In this document: in pieces, positions 1-5,349 of the stretch
Layout of the letters: each line of letters begins with the position of its first letter
Position numbering within the stretch: the first letter of the stretch is position 1
NCBI GenBank assembly: GCA_036736205.1
Contig: DAINMX010000335.1
Location: forward strand, 1-5,349
Origin: XYA12-FULL-58-9 sp001798605
GTDB taxonomy: Bacteria > Myxococcota > XYA12-FULL-58-9
Direction: 5' to 3'
Length of the DNA: 5,349 nucleotides
Notes under the pieces: model-generated
What the model was told of the DNA's origin: nothing
Seen by the model: the letters and a program-made list of their open reading frames with translations, nothing else
The model's database searches: none
Made by a program: the position numbers and the translations under genes

Positions 1-1
1 G

Positions 2-94
2 TCGCCACCGAAAGAAATACGCGCTGATGTGCAGCCCGAAAGCGTAGCGGTCGGCGTACCCGCGACAGTTCGGGGCAAGAAGCCCGTCGTCTGA
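2..94 (+). CDS. Possible 3' end of an upstream gene (partial)
   Basis: A plus-strand frame is open from the window edge through 30 codons to a TGA at 92-94. It ends with the residues VRGKKPVV, 13 bp before the flippase ATG. That spacing would fit an upstream operon member. The fragment is too short to show a domain, and 20 of its 30 codons end in G or C by my count, which is only mildly coding-like. A competing frame starting at base 3 ends in TAG at 45-47 (ending CSPKA) and could equally be the true gene end, leaving a 60-bp leader. I do not recognise either product and cannot decide between them without the sequence to the left. Confidence 0.3.
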   Translation, partial: SPPKEIRADVQPESVAVGVPATVRGKKPVV

Positions 95-107
95 GATCGG
101 ACTCGAG

Positions 108-1634
108 ATGAAGGACGCAACCGTAGCCGACGAACTGGGCGTTGCCACCGCATCACACGAAGTGCGTTTTGCCCTGAAGAACGCTGCGACCCTCGGGCTG
201 TCTTTGGGGGTGACACTGGCGGTCGCCTTCGCGGTGCGGTTCTGGATGCCGCGTTTCCTGGGCCCGGATGCGTTCGGCAAGCTGATCTTCGCTGAGGAGT
301 TTGCCGCCGTCTTCTTCGTCTTCGTCACCCTCGGCACTGAGACCTATATTCGCAAAGAGGTCGCGGTCCGACCGGGGCATGCCAGTGATTTTCTGGGCAG
401 CCTCACCGCCGTGCGTGTGGGCGTCAGCCTGGTAGTCGTGGTCCTCATCGGCCTGGCATTGTCGGGGATGGGAAAGAGCCCAATCGAATGGCACCTGGTG
501 TACGTGTTCGCGGCCGGCCAGTTCTTCTTCGTGATGAACACATCCCTCGGCTCGGTGCTGCAGGCGGTGGGAAAGGTTCGCGCGCTCGCCTGGATCAACG
601 CGCTCTCGAAGATCATCTGGGGGGTCGGTATCGTGACCGGGCTGTTGCTCGGTTACGGACTTTTGATTGTCGCCGGTCTGTTTCTTCTCACCGAAATCTT
701 GAAAGTGCCGTTTTTGCTCCGTTCGGCCCGCCAGCACGTCGGTCTGCGGCTGACCCTGAACGCCCCGGCCTCGTGGGCCATCATCGTGGCGAGCTTCCCG
801 TATTTTTTGAACTTCGTCGCACATCGAATCTACGCCAAGGTCGACGTCACCATGCTTTCGGTGCTCACCAATGACGCCGAGGTCGGTTGGTACGGTGCTG
901 CGGCCAACGTCACCTTTCTCGTCTATCTGATCCTGCCCGTGCTCAACGCCGTCATCGTGCCGATGGGCTCGCGCATCAACCAACAGTCCCCCGCGGCAAT
1001 GCACGAAACCATGCGGGGTGCGGTGCGGGCCGTACTGATGGTGTCGGTGCCGATGGCAATCATCATTGCGCTGAACGCCGACACCATTGTAGCCCTTCTA
1101 TTCACGCCCGCATTCGCGCCCAGCGCTTCGATCTTGCAGATGATAGCACCCATGGTGCCGCTGACCTACGTCTGCGTGCTCCTCTCGGCGCACCTGATCC
1201 AGGCCGGTCGCATCTGGCAAGTCGCCAGCAATTCCTTCATCTCACTTCTCTTGAACCCGACCTTAAACCTGGTGTTCATCCTCCCCGCGCACGCGGCCGT
1301 CAGTGAGGGGGGTGCCGGGTGGGCATCTGCGTTCGCCACGGTCGTGACCGAGTGCGTCTCTGCATGCCTCATGCTCCTTGTACTCGGGTCATACGCGGTG
1401 GATCGTAAGCTCGTCCAGCTATTGTGGCGTCTGGCCGTCTGCTGCTTCGCCGCAGTAGTGGCACACCATTTCCTCAGCCCGTTGGGGGTCTACTCCATTC
1501 CGATTGAGACGGCCATCTACGTGGTCCTGGCTAGTACTCTGGGGGCGTTGCCCCTTGTCGATCTTCTCGGGCGACTCCGCTCGGCGCTCATCCAGCGTGC
1601 TCACAACGGGACCTCCAATAGGCCCATTCCATGA
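108..1634 (+). CDS. Oligosaccharide flippase family protein (Wzx-type, MOP superfamily)
   Basis: This 508-residue protein is almost wholly hydrophobic, with about 14 membrane segments between residues 24 and 488, the usual size and helix count for Wzx/RfbX-type flippases. Family landmarks are visible: RFLGPDAFGKLIFAEE at 49-64 after the first helix, TYIRKEVAVRP at 79-89, KVDVTMLSVL then EVGWYGAAA at 244-266 (the family pattern of a helix-start Asp, then 'vG.Y.aA'), and LLNPTLNLVFILP at 381-393 followed by GGAGWASAFAT at 401-411. From family knowledge, it would move undecaprenyl-diphosphate-linked repeat units from the cytoplasmic to the periplasmic face of the inner membrane. The ATG at 108 is preceded by CGGA (98-101) at about 6 nt. 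It is the first of four closely packed plus-strand genes that include chain-length and polymerase functions, which supports the assignment. The sugar carried cannot be read from the sequence. Confidence 0.9.
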   Translation: MKDATVADELGVATASHEVRFALKNAATLGLSLGVTLAVAFAVRFWMPRFLGPDAFGKLIFAEEFAAVFFVFVTLGTETYIRKEVAVRPGHASDFLGSLTAVRVGVSLVVVVLIGLALSGMGKSPIEWHLVYVFAAGQFFFVMNTSLGSVLQAVGKVRALAWINALSKIIWGVGIVTGLLLGYGLLIVAGLFLLTEILKVPFLLRSARQHVGLRLTLNAPASWAIIVASFPYFLNFVAHRIYAKVDVTMLSVLTNDAEVGWYGAAANVTFLVYLILPVLNAVIVPMGSRINQQSPAAMHETMRGAVRAVLMVSVPMAIIIALNADTIVALLFTPAFAPSASILQMIAPMVPLTYVCVLLSAHLIQAGRIWQVASNSFISLLLNPTLNLVFILPAHAAVSEGGAGWASAFATVVTECVSACLMLLVLGSYAVDRKLVQLLWRLAVCCFAAVVAHHFLSPLGVYSIPIETAIYVVLASTLGALPLVDLLGRLRSALIQRAHNGTSNRPIP

Positions 1635-1639
1635 GGCAT

Positions 1640-1644
1640 AGGAC
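1640..1644 (+). promoter_or_regulatory. Ribosome binding site for the small membrane protein
   Basis: AGGAC lies 6 nt before the ATG at 1651. It selects that start over the ATG at 1631, which overlaps the flippase stop as ATGA but opens a frame with an implausible Arg/Ser-rich product. Confidence 0.5.
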
Positions 1645-1650
1645 ATCGCC

Positions 1651-1821
1651 ATGGACAAGCTTGTTCTCCTTTCGATCATCATCGCCACCGTTGCCATCCC
1701 GGCGGTGGGAGCACGGCTTTCGGATCCCCACCGCGGTCTTTTTCTCGCGGTTGCGGGTACGGCGGTTGCTGTGCTCGGATATTTCCTGGCGGTTTTCTTC
1801 ATTTATCCGCGATTGGTGTAG
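1651..1821 (+). CDS. Small two-helix membrane protein, function unknown
   Basis: This short frame encodes 56 residues, from ATG at 1651 to TAG at 1819-1821. The protein reads as a membrane hairpin. Helix 1 is roughly residues 3-21 (starts KLVLLSIIIATVA), then comes a short polar turn RLSDPHRG at 22-29, and helix 2 is roughly 30-52 (includes VLGYFLAVFFIYP). Both ends are short, so almost nothing extends outside the membrane. By my count 35 of 56 codons end in G or C, and the AGGAC site sits well placed upstream. It lies 16 nt after the flippase stop and 18 nt before the co-polymerase start, filling what would otherwise be a 205-bp gap in a tightly packed operon. I do not recognise a named family. 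The position suggests an accessory part of the flippase/co-polymerase machinery, but that is inference. It could be a non-functional open frame, though the clean hairpin makes this less likely. Confidence 0.7.
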   Translation: MDKLVLLSIIIATVAIPAVGARLSDPHRGLFLAVAGTAVAVLGYFLAVFFIYPRLV

Positions 1822-1822
1822 C

Positions 1823-1829
1823 AGAGAGG
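1823..1829 (+). promoter_or_regulatory. Ribosome binding site for the Wzz-like gene
   Basis: AGAGAGG ends 10 nt before TTG 1840 and 13 nt before GTG 1843, the second codon of the same frame. It favours a start at one of these. A weaker GGAAAG at 1854-1859 lies 10 nt before the in-frame GTG at 1870, so a start ten codons later remains possible. No ATG start is available near the N-terminus. Confidence 0.4.
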
Positions 1830-1839
1830 CACAAGAAAT

Positions 1840-3291
1840 TTGGTGCGCACAACGGAAAGTTGGTCAACGGTGGAACATCAAACAACGAGCCTAAATTCTT
1901 CTAACGATACATTGCTGGGGTTGAGCGGTGTCCGTCTGCTCGCGGGTTTTGCCCTGCACTCCCTCAAACGTCGCTGGATTGTGGCGCTCGGCTCCTTCTT
2001 TGGGACTGTCGTGCTCGCCGGCCTCTTCCTCACCGTCATGCCGCCGACCTATCGCATCGACACCCGCATTCTGAGCCATCCCAGCTACATCATCCCGAGT
2101 CTCACCCACCCTGGTCGGTCGATCCCGGTCCAGGCTAGCGAGGGGACCCGCGGTGCTGTCGAGCTTATCAAGTCGAGGAAGAATCTCCTCGGTATCATCG
2201 CCGACACCGACATGCTCAAAGGTTGGCAGCAGACCCGGACCGGCCTGAGGAAAGTCATCGACGGGGCCCGCCGACTCATCCTGGGCGAGCTGAGCCACGA
2301 CGACATGACGGAGGCGCTGCTCAGCACGCTCGACGAAAAGTTATGGGCCACTGTCGACAACAACGTCATCATCATTTCCATCAGCTGGCACGACCCGGTG
2401 ACGGGTCTCGAGATTGTAAAGGCCGCCCAGAAGCGGTTTCTCGAAGGCAGCTCTGCCCGCGAGGTCAGTGAGATCCAGGAGACACTCGACATCCTCGGAC
2501 AGAGCGTCGCCGTGGCCCGCACCAACATGGAGGTGGCGGCAGAACGCTTGGAAAGAGTTGCGAGTTCCCGCCAGCCGGTTCGCACGCTCCGTCGCATCGG
2601 CCCGGCTCGACCACGCTCAACGCCCGGCACCGAGGCCGTTGCTCTGGATGAGGCAGAGCGGGATCTCGAGGCCAAGGCCCGGGAGATCCGTCAACTCGAG
2701 GGAAACCACGAACGGAGGGTGAAGGAGGCGCAGACTAGGCTCGCTGGACTGCGGACGGCGCTCGGCCCCAAGCACCCGGACGTCATTGACGCCGTCCGCG
2801 ATCTGGAAGTGCAGTCGTTATCCCCCGAGGCGATTGCGTCCCTTCGTCGAGAGCACGCACAGATCGATCAGCAGGTGCGTCGGCTAGCGGCGGCGAACGG
2901 AGTCACTCCGCGGCGCACGGAGATCTTTGAAAGCCTGCCTGAAGTCAGTCCGAGCGTCGACCCCGACCTTGAGCGCGCCCTGCAGACCTATCGTCAGACG
3001 GAGATCGTCTACAATGAGCTCACCGACCGATTCGACAACGCTCAGCTTGAGATGGATGCGGCGCAGGCCGGATTCAGTTACCGCTACCTCGTCACCCTCC
3101 CGCCCGTCTTCCCTCGCCGGCCGCAGAAGCCAGAGCCGCCGAAGGTCATGGCCGGGGCGCTGGTCGCGGCGTTCTTCCTCGCCGCGTTGATGGCGCTGAT
3201 CGCCGATCTCCGCTCTGGCCGCGTGCTCGAGACCTGGCAGATTGAACGACTCCTCGGTCTTCGGGTTTTTGGTGTGCTTTATGAACGCTGA
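1840..3291 (+). CDS. Wzz/GNVR-type polysaccharide co-polymerase (chain-length determinant), no kinase domain
   Basis: This protein of 483 residues has the classic polysaccharide co-polymerase layout. A cytoplasmic N-terminus is followed by helix 1 at about 46-68 ending in VMPPTYRIDT, which matches the Wzz entry into the periplasm. A long periplasmic part has predicted coiled coil at about 205-245, 268-350 and 375-410, with the family landmark LGPKHPDV at 308-315. A GNVR-like stretch, YNELTDRFDNAQLEMDAAQA at 391-410, leads into the Pro-rich PRRPQKPEPP at 425-434, just before helix 2 (about 436-456). Only some 27 residues follow helix 2 and there is no Walker motif, so the BY-kinase half of Wzc/ExoP-type proteins is absent. 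Known family role: inner-membrane oligomer that sets chain length of the polymer made by Wzy. An Arg/Pro-rich break (about 243-263) interrupts the coiled coil. The start is TTG 1840 or GTG 1843, with GTG 1870 possible. Confidence 0.88.
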   Translation: MVRTTESWSTVEHQTTSLNSSNDTLLGLSGVRLLAGFALHSLKRRWIVALGSFFGTVVLAGLFLTVMPPTYRIDTRILSHPSYIIPSLTHPGRSIPVQASEGTRGAVELIKSRKNLLGIIADTDMLKGWQQTRTGLRKVIDGARRLILGELSHDDMTEALLSTLDEKLWATVDNNVIIISISWHDPVTGLEIVKAAQKRFLEGSSAREVSEIQETLDILGQSVAVARTNMEVAAERLERVASSRQPVRTLRRIGPARPRSTPGTEAVALDEAERDLEAKAREIRQLEGNHERRVKEAQTRLAGLRTALGPKHPDVIDAVRDLEVQSLSPEAIASLRREHAQIDQQVRRLAAANGVTPRRTEIFESLPEVSPSVDPDLERALQTYRQTEIVYNELTDRFDNAQLEMDAAQAGFSYRYLVTLPPVFPRRPQKPEPPKVMAGALVAAFFLAALMALIADLRSGRVLETWQIERLLGLRVFGVLYER

Positions 3292-4798
3292 GCTTAACCC
3301 ACCGGCGCCGTGGCGTTTCGGCCTTGCTGCGAGCGGGGCGGCCTCTGTCTCCGCTCTGCTCGTGGTGGTCGCCAACGGTCACCCGGCGGCGGTTGTCGCG
3401 GTGCCGCTGGTGATTCTGCTCGCCTACGGGATTGCGGCGGCACCGCTCAGGATATTGGCTGCAGTCTTCGTGACCGCGGGCCTCCTGTTCGAGGACACAC
3501 GCGCGCGCCCTTTCATGGACATCTGGGACCCTCCGACGTTTGTTCCGGGCAAATTTCTGTACGACGGCCTCGAAAAGACGCTCGGCGTGCCGGGCCTCAA
3601 AATCTTCGGCATTGAGGCCGTTTTCCTCGTCTTGGCGATCGTGCTCGCGGGCGCTCTAGCGCTCGGCCGCGTTCGTACACCGCGTCCGGCGAGGCCGCTG
3701 CTCCAAGCGGCCGTCCTCGGTGCGGTCGCGTGCATCGCTCTGGAGCTCTGGGGCATTGCCCGCGGCGGGAACGTGCGGTTCTCCATGCTGCAGTTCCGAC
3801 CGATTCTGTTCACCAGCGCCACGGCCATCCTCTTCGCCTACAGCTTCTCCACCCGGCGCGACGCTCGACTCATAATCAACATTATCCTGGTTGTAGGAAT
3901 GGTCCGGGCGTTCATGGGGATCTACTTCTGGCGCTTCATTCTTGCCAAGTCGCAGCTGTCGGAGCAGGAGATCGGGGGCGGGAGCTATGTCACGACCCAC
4001 GCCGACACCATTTTGTGGGTGGTGGGACTCATGGCATGCCTCATGGCGTTGTTCACCCGGCCGTCTGCACAAACCTGGGCGCTGAACCTGACGGTGTCAC
4101 CGATTCTCATGTTCGCCGTCATCATCAACAACCGACGATTGGCCTTTGTCGCCCTGGCCTTGAGTGTGGTGGCCATGTACGCGATCGGCAAGTCGGTGCT
4201 GCGAATGCGGATGAAGCGGGCGGTGACGTACTCGTTGCCGTTCTTGCTCATCTATGGTGGTGCCGCCTGGAGCGCCAATGGCGTTTGGGCGAAGCCGGTG
4301 CAGTCAATCAAGACCATCCTGTGGAACGCGGACTCCTCGGCAGACATGCGGGAGATCGAGAACTACAACCTTGTAATCACAGCCAAGCGCAACCCGATTA
4401 TCGGCATGGGATTCGGTCACGAGTACATCGAAGAGGTGCGGGCGCACGACATCACCAACTTTCTGGAGGCCTACCGCTACCTGCCGCACAACAGCCTGCT
4501 CTGGTTGATGGGGGCAGCCGGGGTGGTGGGGTTCTGTTTGATCTGGATGTTGCTTGCGGTTGCTGTGTTTTTGGCGGTGCGCGTCTACCGCGCCGCCGAC
4601 AGCCCGACCGACGAGGTCGCGGCGGTGGCCGCAATCACGTCGGTTATCGCCTACGCCATCCTCTGCTTTGGCGACATTGGCGTTGTGAGCTGGATGAATA
4701 TCCTGGTGTTTACGCTCTTCGCTGGACTCATGGGCGGCAGGGCGACTGCCATCGGGGCCTGGCCCTCCTCGCGCCCAACCAGCGTCCGTCCGCCCTAA
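3281..4798 (+). CDS. O-antigen ligase/polymerase family membrane protein (Wzy-type)
   Basis: I place the start at ATG 3281, giving 505 residues. A TTG at 3242 in the same frame would add 13 residues, but would overlap the previous gene by 50 bp. From ATG 3281 the overlap is 11 bp (ATGAACGCTGA), which suggests translational coupling. About 12 hydrophobic segments are visible. Features of the O-antigen ligase (Wzy_C/WaaL) family are a short NNRRLAFVALAL stretch at 283-294, and a large presumably periplasmic loop at about 331-402. The loop holds DMREIENYNLV (355-365), KRNPIIGMGFGHEY (369-382) and LPHNSLLWLMGAAGVVGF (401-418), with His403 in the position of the conserved loop histidine. The known role is glycosidic polymerisation or ligation of lipid-linked units at the periplasmic face. 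Its place after flippase and co-polymerase favours the polymerase over the lipid A-core ligase, though sequence alone does not separate these two. Confidence 0.83.
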   Translation: MNAELNPPAPWRFGLAASGAASVSALLVVVANGHPAAVVAVPLVILLAYGIAAAPLRILAAVFVTAGLLFEDTRARPFMDIWDPPTFVPGKFLYDGLEKTLGVPGLKIFGIEAVFLVLAIVLAGALALGRVRTPRPARPLLQAAVLGAVACIALELWGIARGGNVRFSMLQFRPILFTSATAILFAYSFSTRRDARLIINIILVVGMVRAFMGIYFWRFILAKSQLSEQEIGGGSYVTTHADTILWVVGLMACLMALFTRPSAQTWALNLTVSPILMFAVIINNRRLAFVALALSVVAMYAIGKSVLRMRMKRAVTYSLPFLLIYGGAAWSANGVWAKPVQSIKTILWNADSSADMREIENYNLVITAKRNPIIGMGFGHEYIEEVRAHDITNFLEAYRYLPHNSLLWLMGAAGVVGFCLIWMLLAVAVFLAVRVYRAADSPTDEVAAVAAITSVIAYAILCFGDIGVVSWMNILVFTLFAGLMGGRATAIGAWPSSRPTSVRPP

Positions 4799-4804
4799 CT
4801 CTCA

Positions 4805-5349
4805 TCATGCCGCCTTGGTGCGGCGACCCAGAAGCGCACGCACCGCGGGTTGAAGAGGGATCGCACAGAGCGTGCGATAGAGCGTGCTGCTTAGTCGCCC
4901 CCGCCATGACAATGAGAGCTGCCGCGCCTCGCGGTAGACGACCTCTTGTGGCCCCCATCGCGTCTTGGAAACGTCGTTGCCCGTGGAGAGGTTGACATGA
5001 CGGAAACCGTGCTCAACCGCGAATTTCAGTGCCTCGGCCACGGTCGTGGTCATGACGCTGTACTTTGCCCAATCGGGGTCGTATCCCGAATAGTACAGAT
5101 AGAGCGTATCGCCGAGGGCGAAACCGATGCGGACGGCGACAATGGTGCTGCCCACACGCAACTGAAAAATGCGCATTTGTCCCGCAGCCGCGAAACGCTC
5201 GCAAATCTCGAACAGGAACGCGCGGGCGTTGGGTGAGGCGAAGACATTCGCATGATGCACGGTCTCCTTGAGCTGGGAGCGTGTGGTGTGCAGCTCGATG
5301 AAGCGCTCAAGGGCAACCTTCACCTCACTCGAGGTGGTGGCCACCGCGA
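4805..5349 (-). CDS. GNAT family N-acetyltransferase (Acetyltransf_6 / CelD-BcsL-like), C-terminal part, cut by the window edge
   Basis: The reading frame is open through the right edge, giving 180 complete codons before the TGA at 4807-4805. The GTG at 5344 is probably internal, because whole proteins of this family usually run to well over 300 residues. Numbered from that codon, the family pattern is clear: ALERFIELHTTR at 11-22, ARAFLFEICERFAAAGQMRIFQL at 40-62 (helix then strand), STIVAVRIGFALGDTLYLYY at 66-85, SGYDPDWAKYS at 86-96, and the closing LSTGNDVSKTRWGP at 119-131, like the 'rG.e.YK..w' end of this fold. A basic tail, LLGRRTKAA, ends the protein. Members are soluble acyltransferases, often encoded in exopolysaccharide and cellulose loci, with mostly untested substrates. 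Here it could acylate an amino sugar or a cell-envelope precursor (inference). It converges with the polymerase gene after 6 bp, so it belongs to a separate transcript. Confidence 0.8.
   Translation of the reverse strand, partial: AVATTSSEVKVALERFIELHTTRSQLKETVHHANVFASPNARAFLFEICERFAAAGQMRIFQLRVGSTIVAVRIGFALGDTLYLYYSGYDPDWAKYSVMTTTVAEALKFAVEHGFRHVNLSTGNDVSKTRWGPQEVVYREARQLSLSWRGRLSSTLYRTLCAIPLQPAVRALLGRRTKAA

Noticed and set aside
1..107. Search for a promoter ahead of the flippase gene
   Set aside because: No convincing -35/-10 pair is visible in this short GC-rich stretch. If the operon extends upstream, its promoter is outside the window.
153..1004. Long 283-codon antisense frame under the flippase gene
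   Set aside because: Its product is a run of charged, His/Asp/Arg/Gln-rich sequence with no hydrophobic core, as expected for the complement of a membrane-protein gene in GC-rich DNA. It has no family resemblance.
1685..1751. Two inverted repeats: CCACCG/CGGTGG (1685-1690 with 1703-1708) and ACCGCG/CGCGGT (1730-1735 with 1746-1751)
   Set aside because: Six-base stems with 10-12 nt loops are expected by chance in GC-rich DNA. Both lie inside the small coding frame and neither is followed by a proper T tract, so I do not call a terminator or attenuator.
1631..1894. 87-codon frame starting at ATGA over the flippase stop
   Set aside because: The coupling-style overlap is tempting, but the product begins MRHRTSPWTSLFSFRSSS and stays Arg/Ser/Pro-rich. 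It also extends more than 50 bp into the co-polymerase gene. The frame from 1651 gives a coherent membrane hairpin with a better ribosome site.
2085..2675. 196-codon antisense frame under the Wzz-like gene
   Set aside because: Ser/Arg-rich, repetitive product with no recognisable fold, opposite a well-supported gene.
3730..4995. 421-codon plus-strand frame overlapping the polymerase gene and running into the antisense of the acetyltransferase gene
   Set aside because: It is a shifted frame of a clearly recognisable membrane protein. The product is Arg/His/Gly-rich and low in structure, and it crosses a convergent gene end, so it is a shadow.
5336..5345. Perfect 10-bp palindrome GGTGGCCACC near the right edge
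   Set aside because: It lies inside the acetyltransferase reading frame, is a single copy and does not extend outward, so it is probably a chance result of the codons there.

Overview
The window is a compact piece of a surface-polysaccharide (exopolysaccharide, capsule or O-antigen) assembly locus from a high-GC, probably Gram-negative bacterium. The Gram-negative reading is an inference. It rests on the Wzx/Wzz/Wzy-type gene set, the GC-rich third codon positions and the long open shadow frames typical of about 60% GC DNA. Nothing visible fixes the phylum.

Layout: bases 1-107 hold what may be the last 30 codons of an upstream gene plus a short leader. Four plus-strand genes follow with almost no intergenic space and look like one operon. 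They are a MOP-superfamily oligosaccharide flippase (108-1634, Wzx type), a 56-residue two-helix membrane protein (1651-1821), a Wzz/GNVR-type polysaccharide co-polymerase without a kinase domain (1840-3291), and an O-antigen ligase/polymerase family membrane protein (3281-4798, Wzy type) whose start overlaps the end of the wzz-like gene. A minus-strand gene (4805 to the window edge) converges on the operon after only 6 bp. It encodes the C-terminal part of a GNAT protein of the CelD/BcsL-like (Acetyltransf_6) kind.

How they would work together (inference from the Wzx/Wzy-dependent pathway): the flippase moves undecaprenyl-diphosphate-linked repeat units across the inner membrane, the Wzy-like enzyme joins them in the periplasm, and the Wzz-like co-polymerase governs chain length. 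The acetyltransferase could modify a sugar precursor or the repeat unit. No glycosyltransferase, outer-membrane export protein or BY-kinase lies in the window, so these must be elsewhere. The least explained element is the small two-helix membrane protein between the flippase and the co-polymerase. No mobile element, RNA gene, CRISPR array or convincing promoter was seen.
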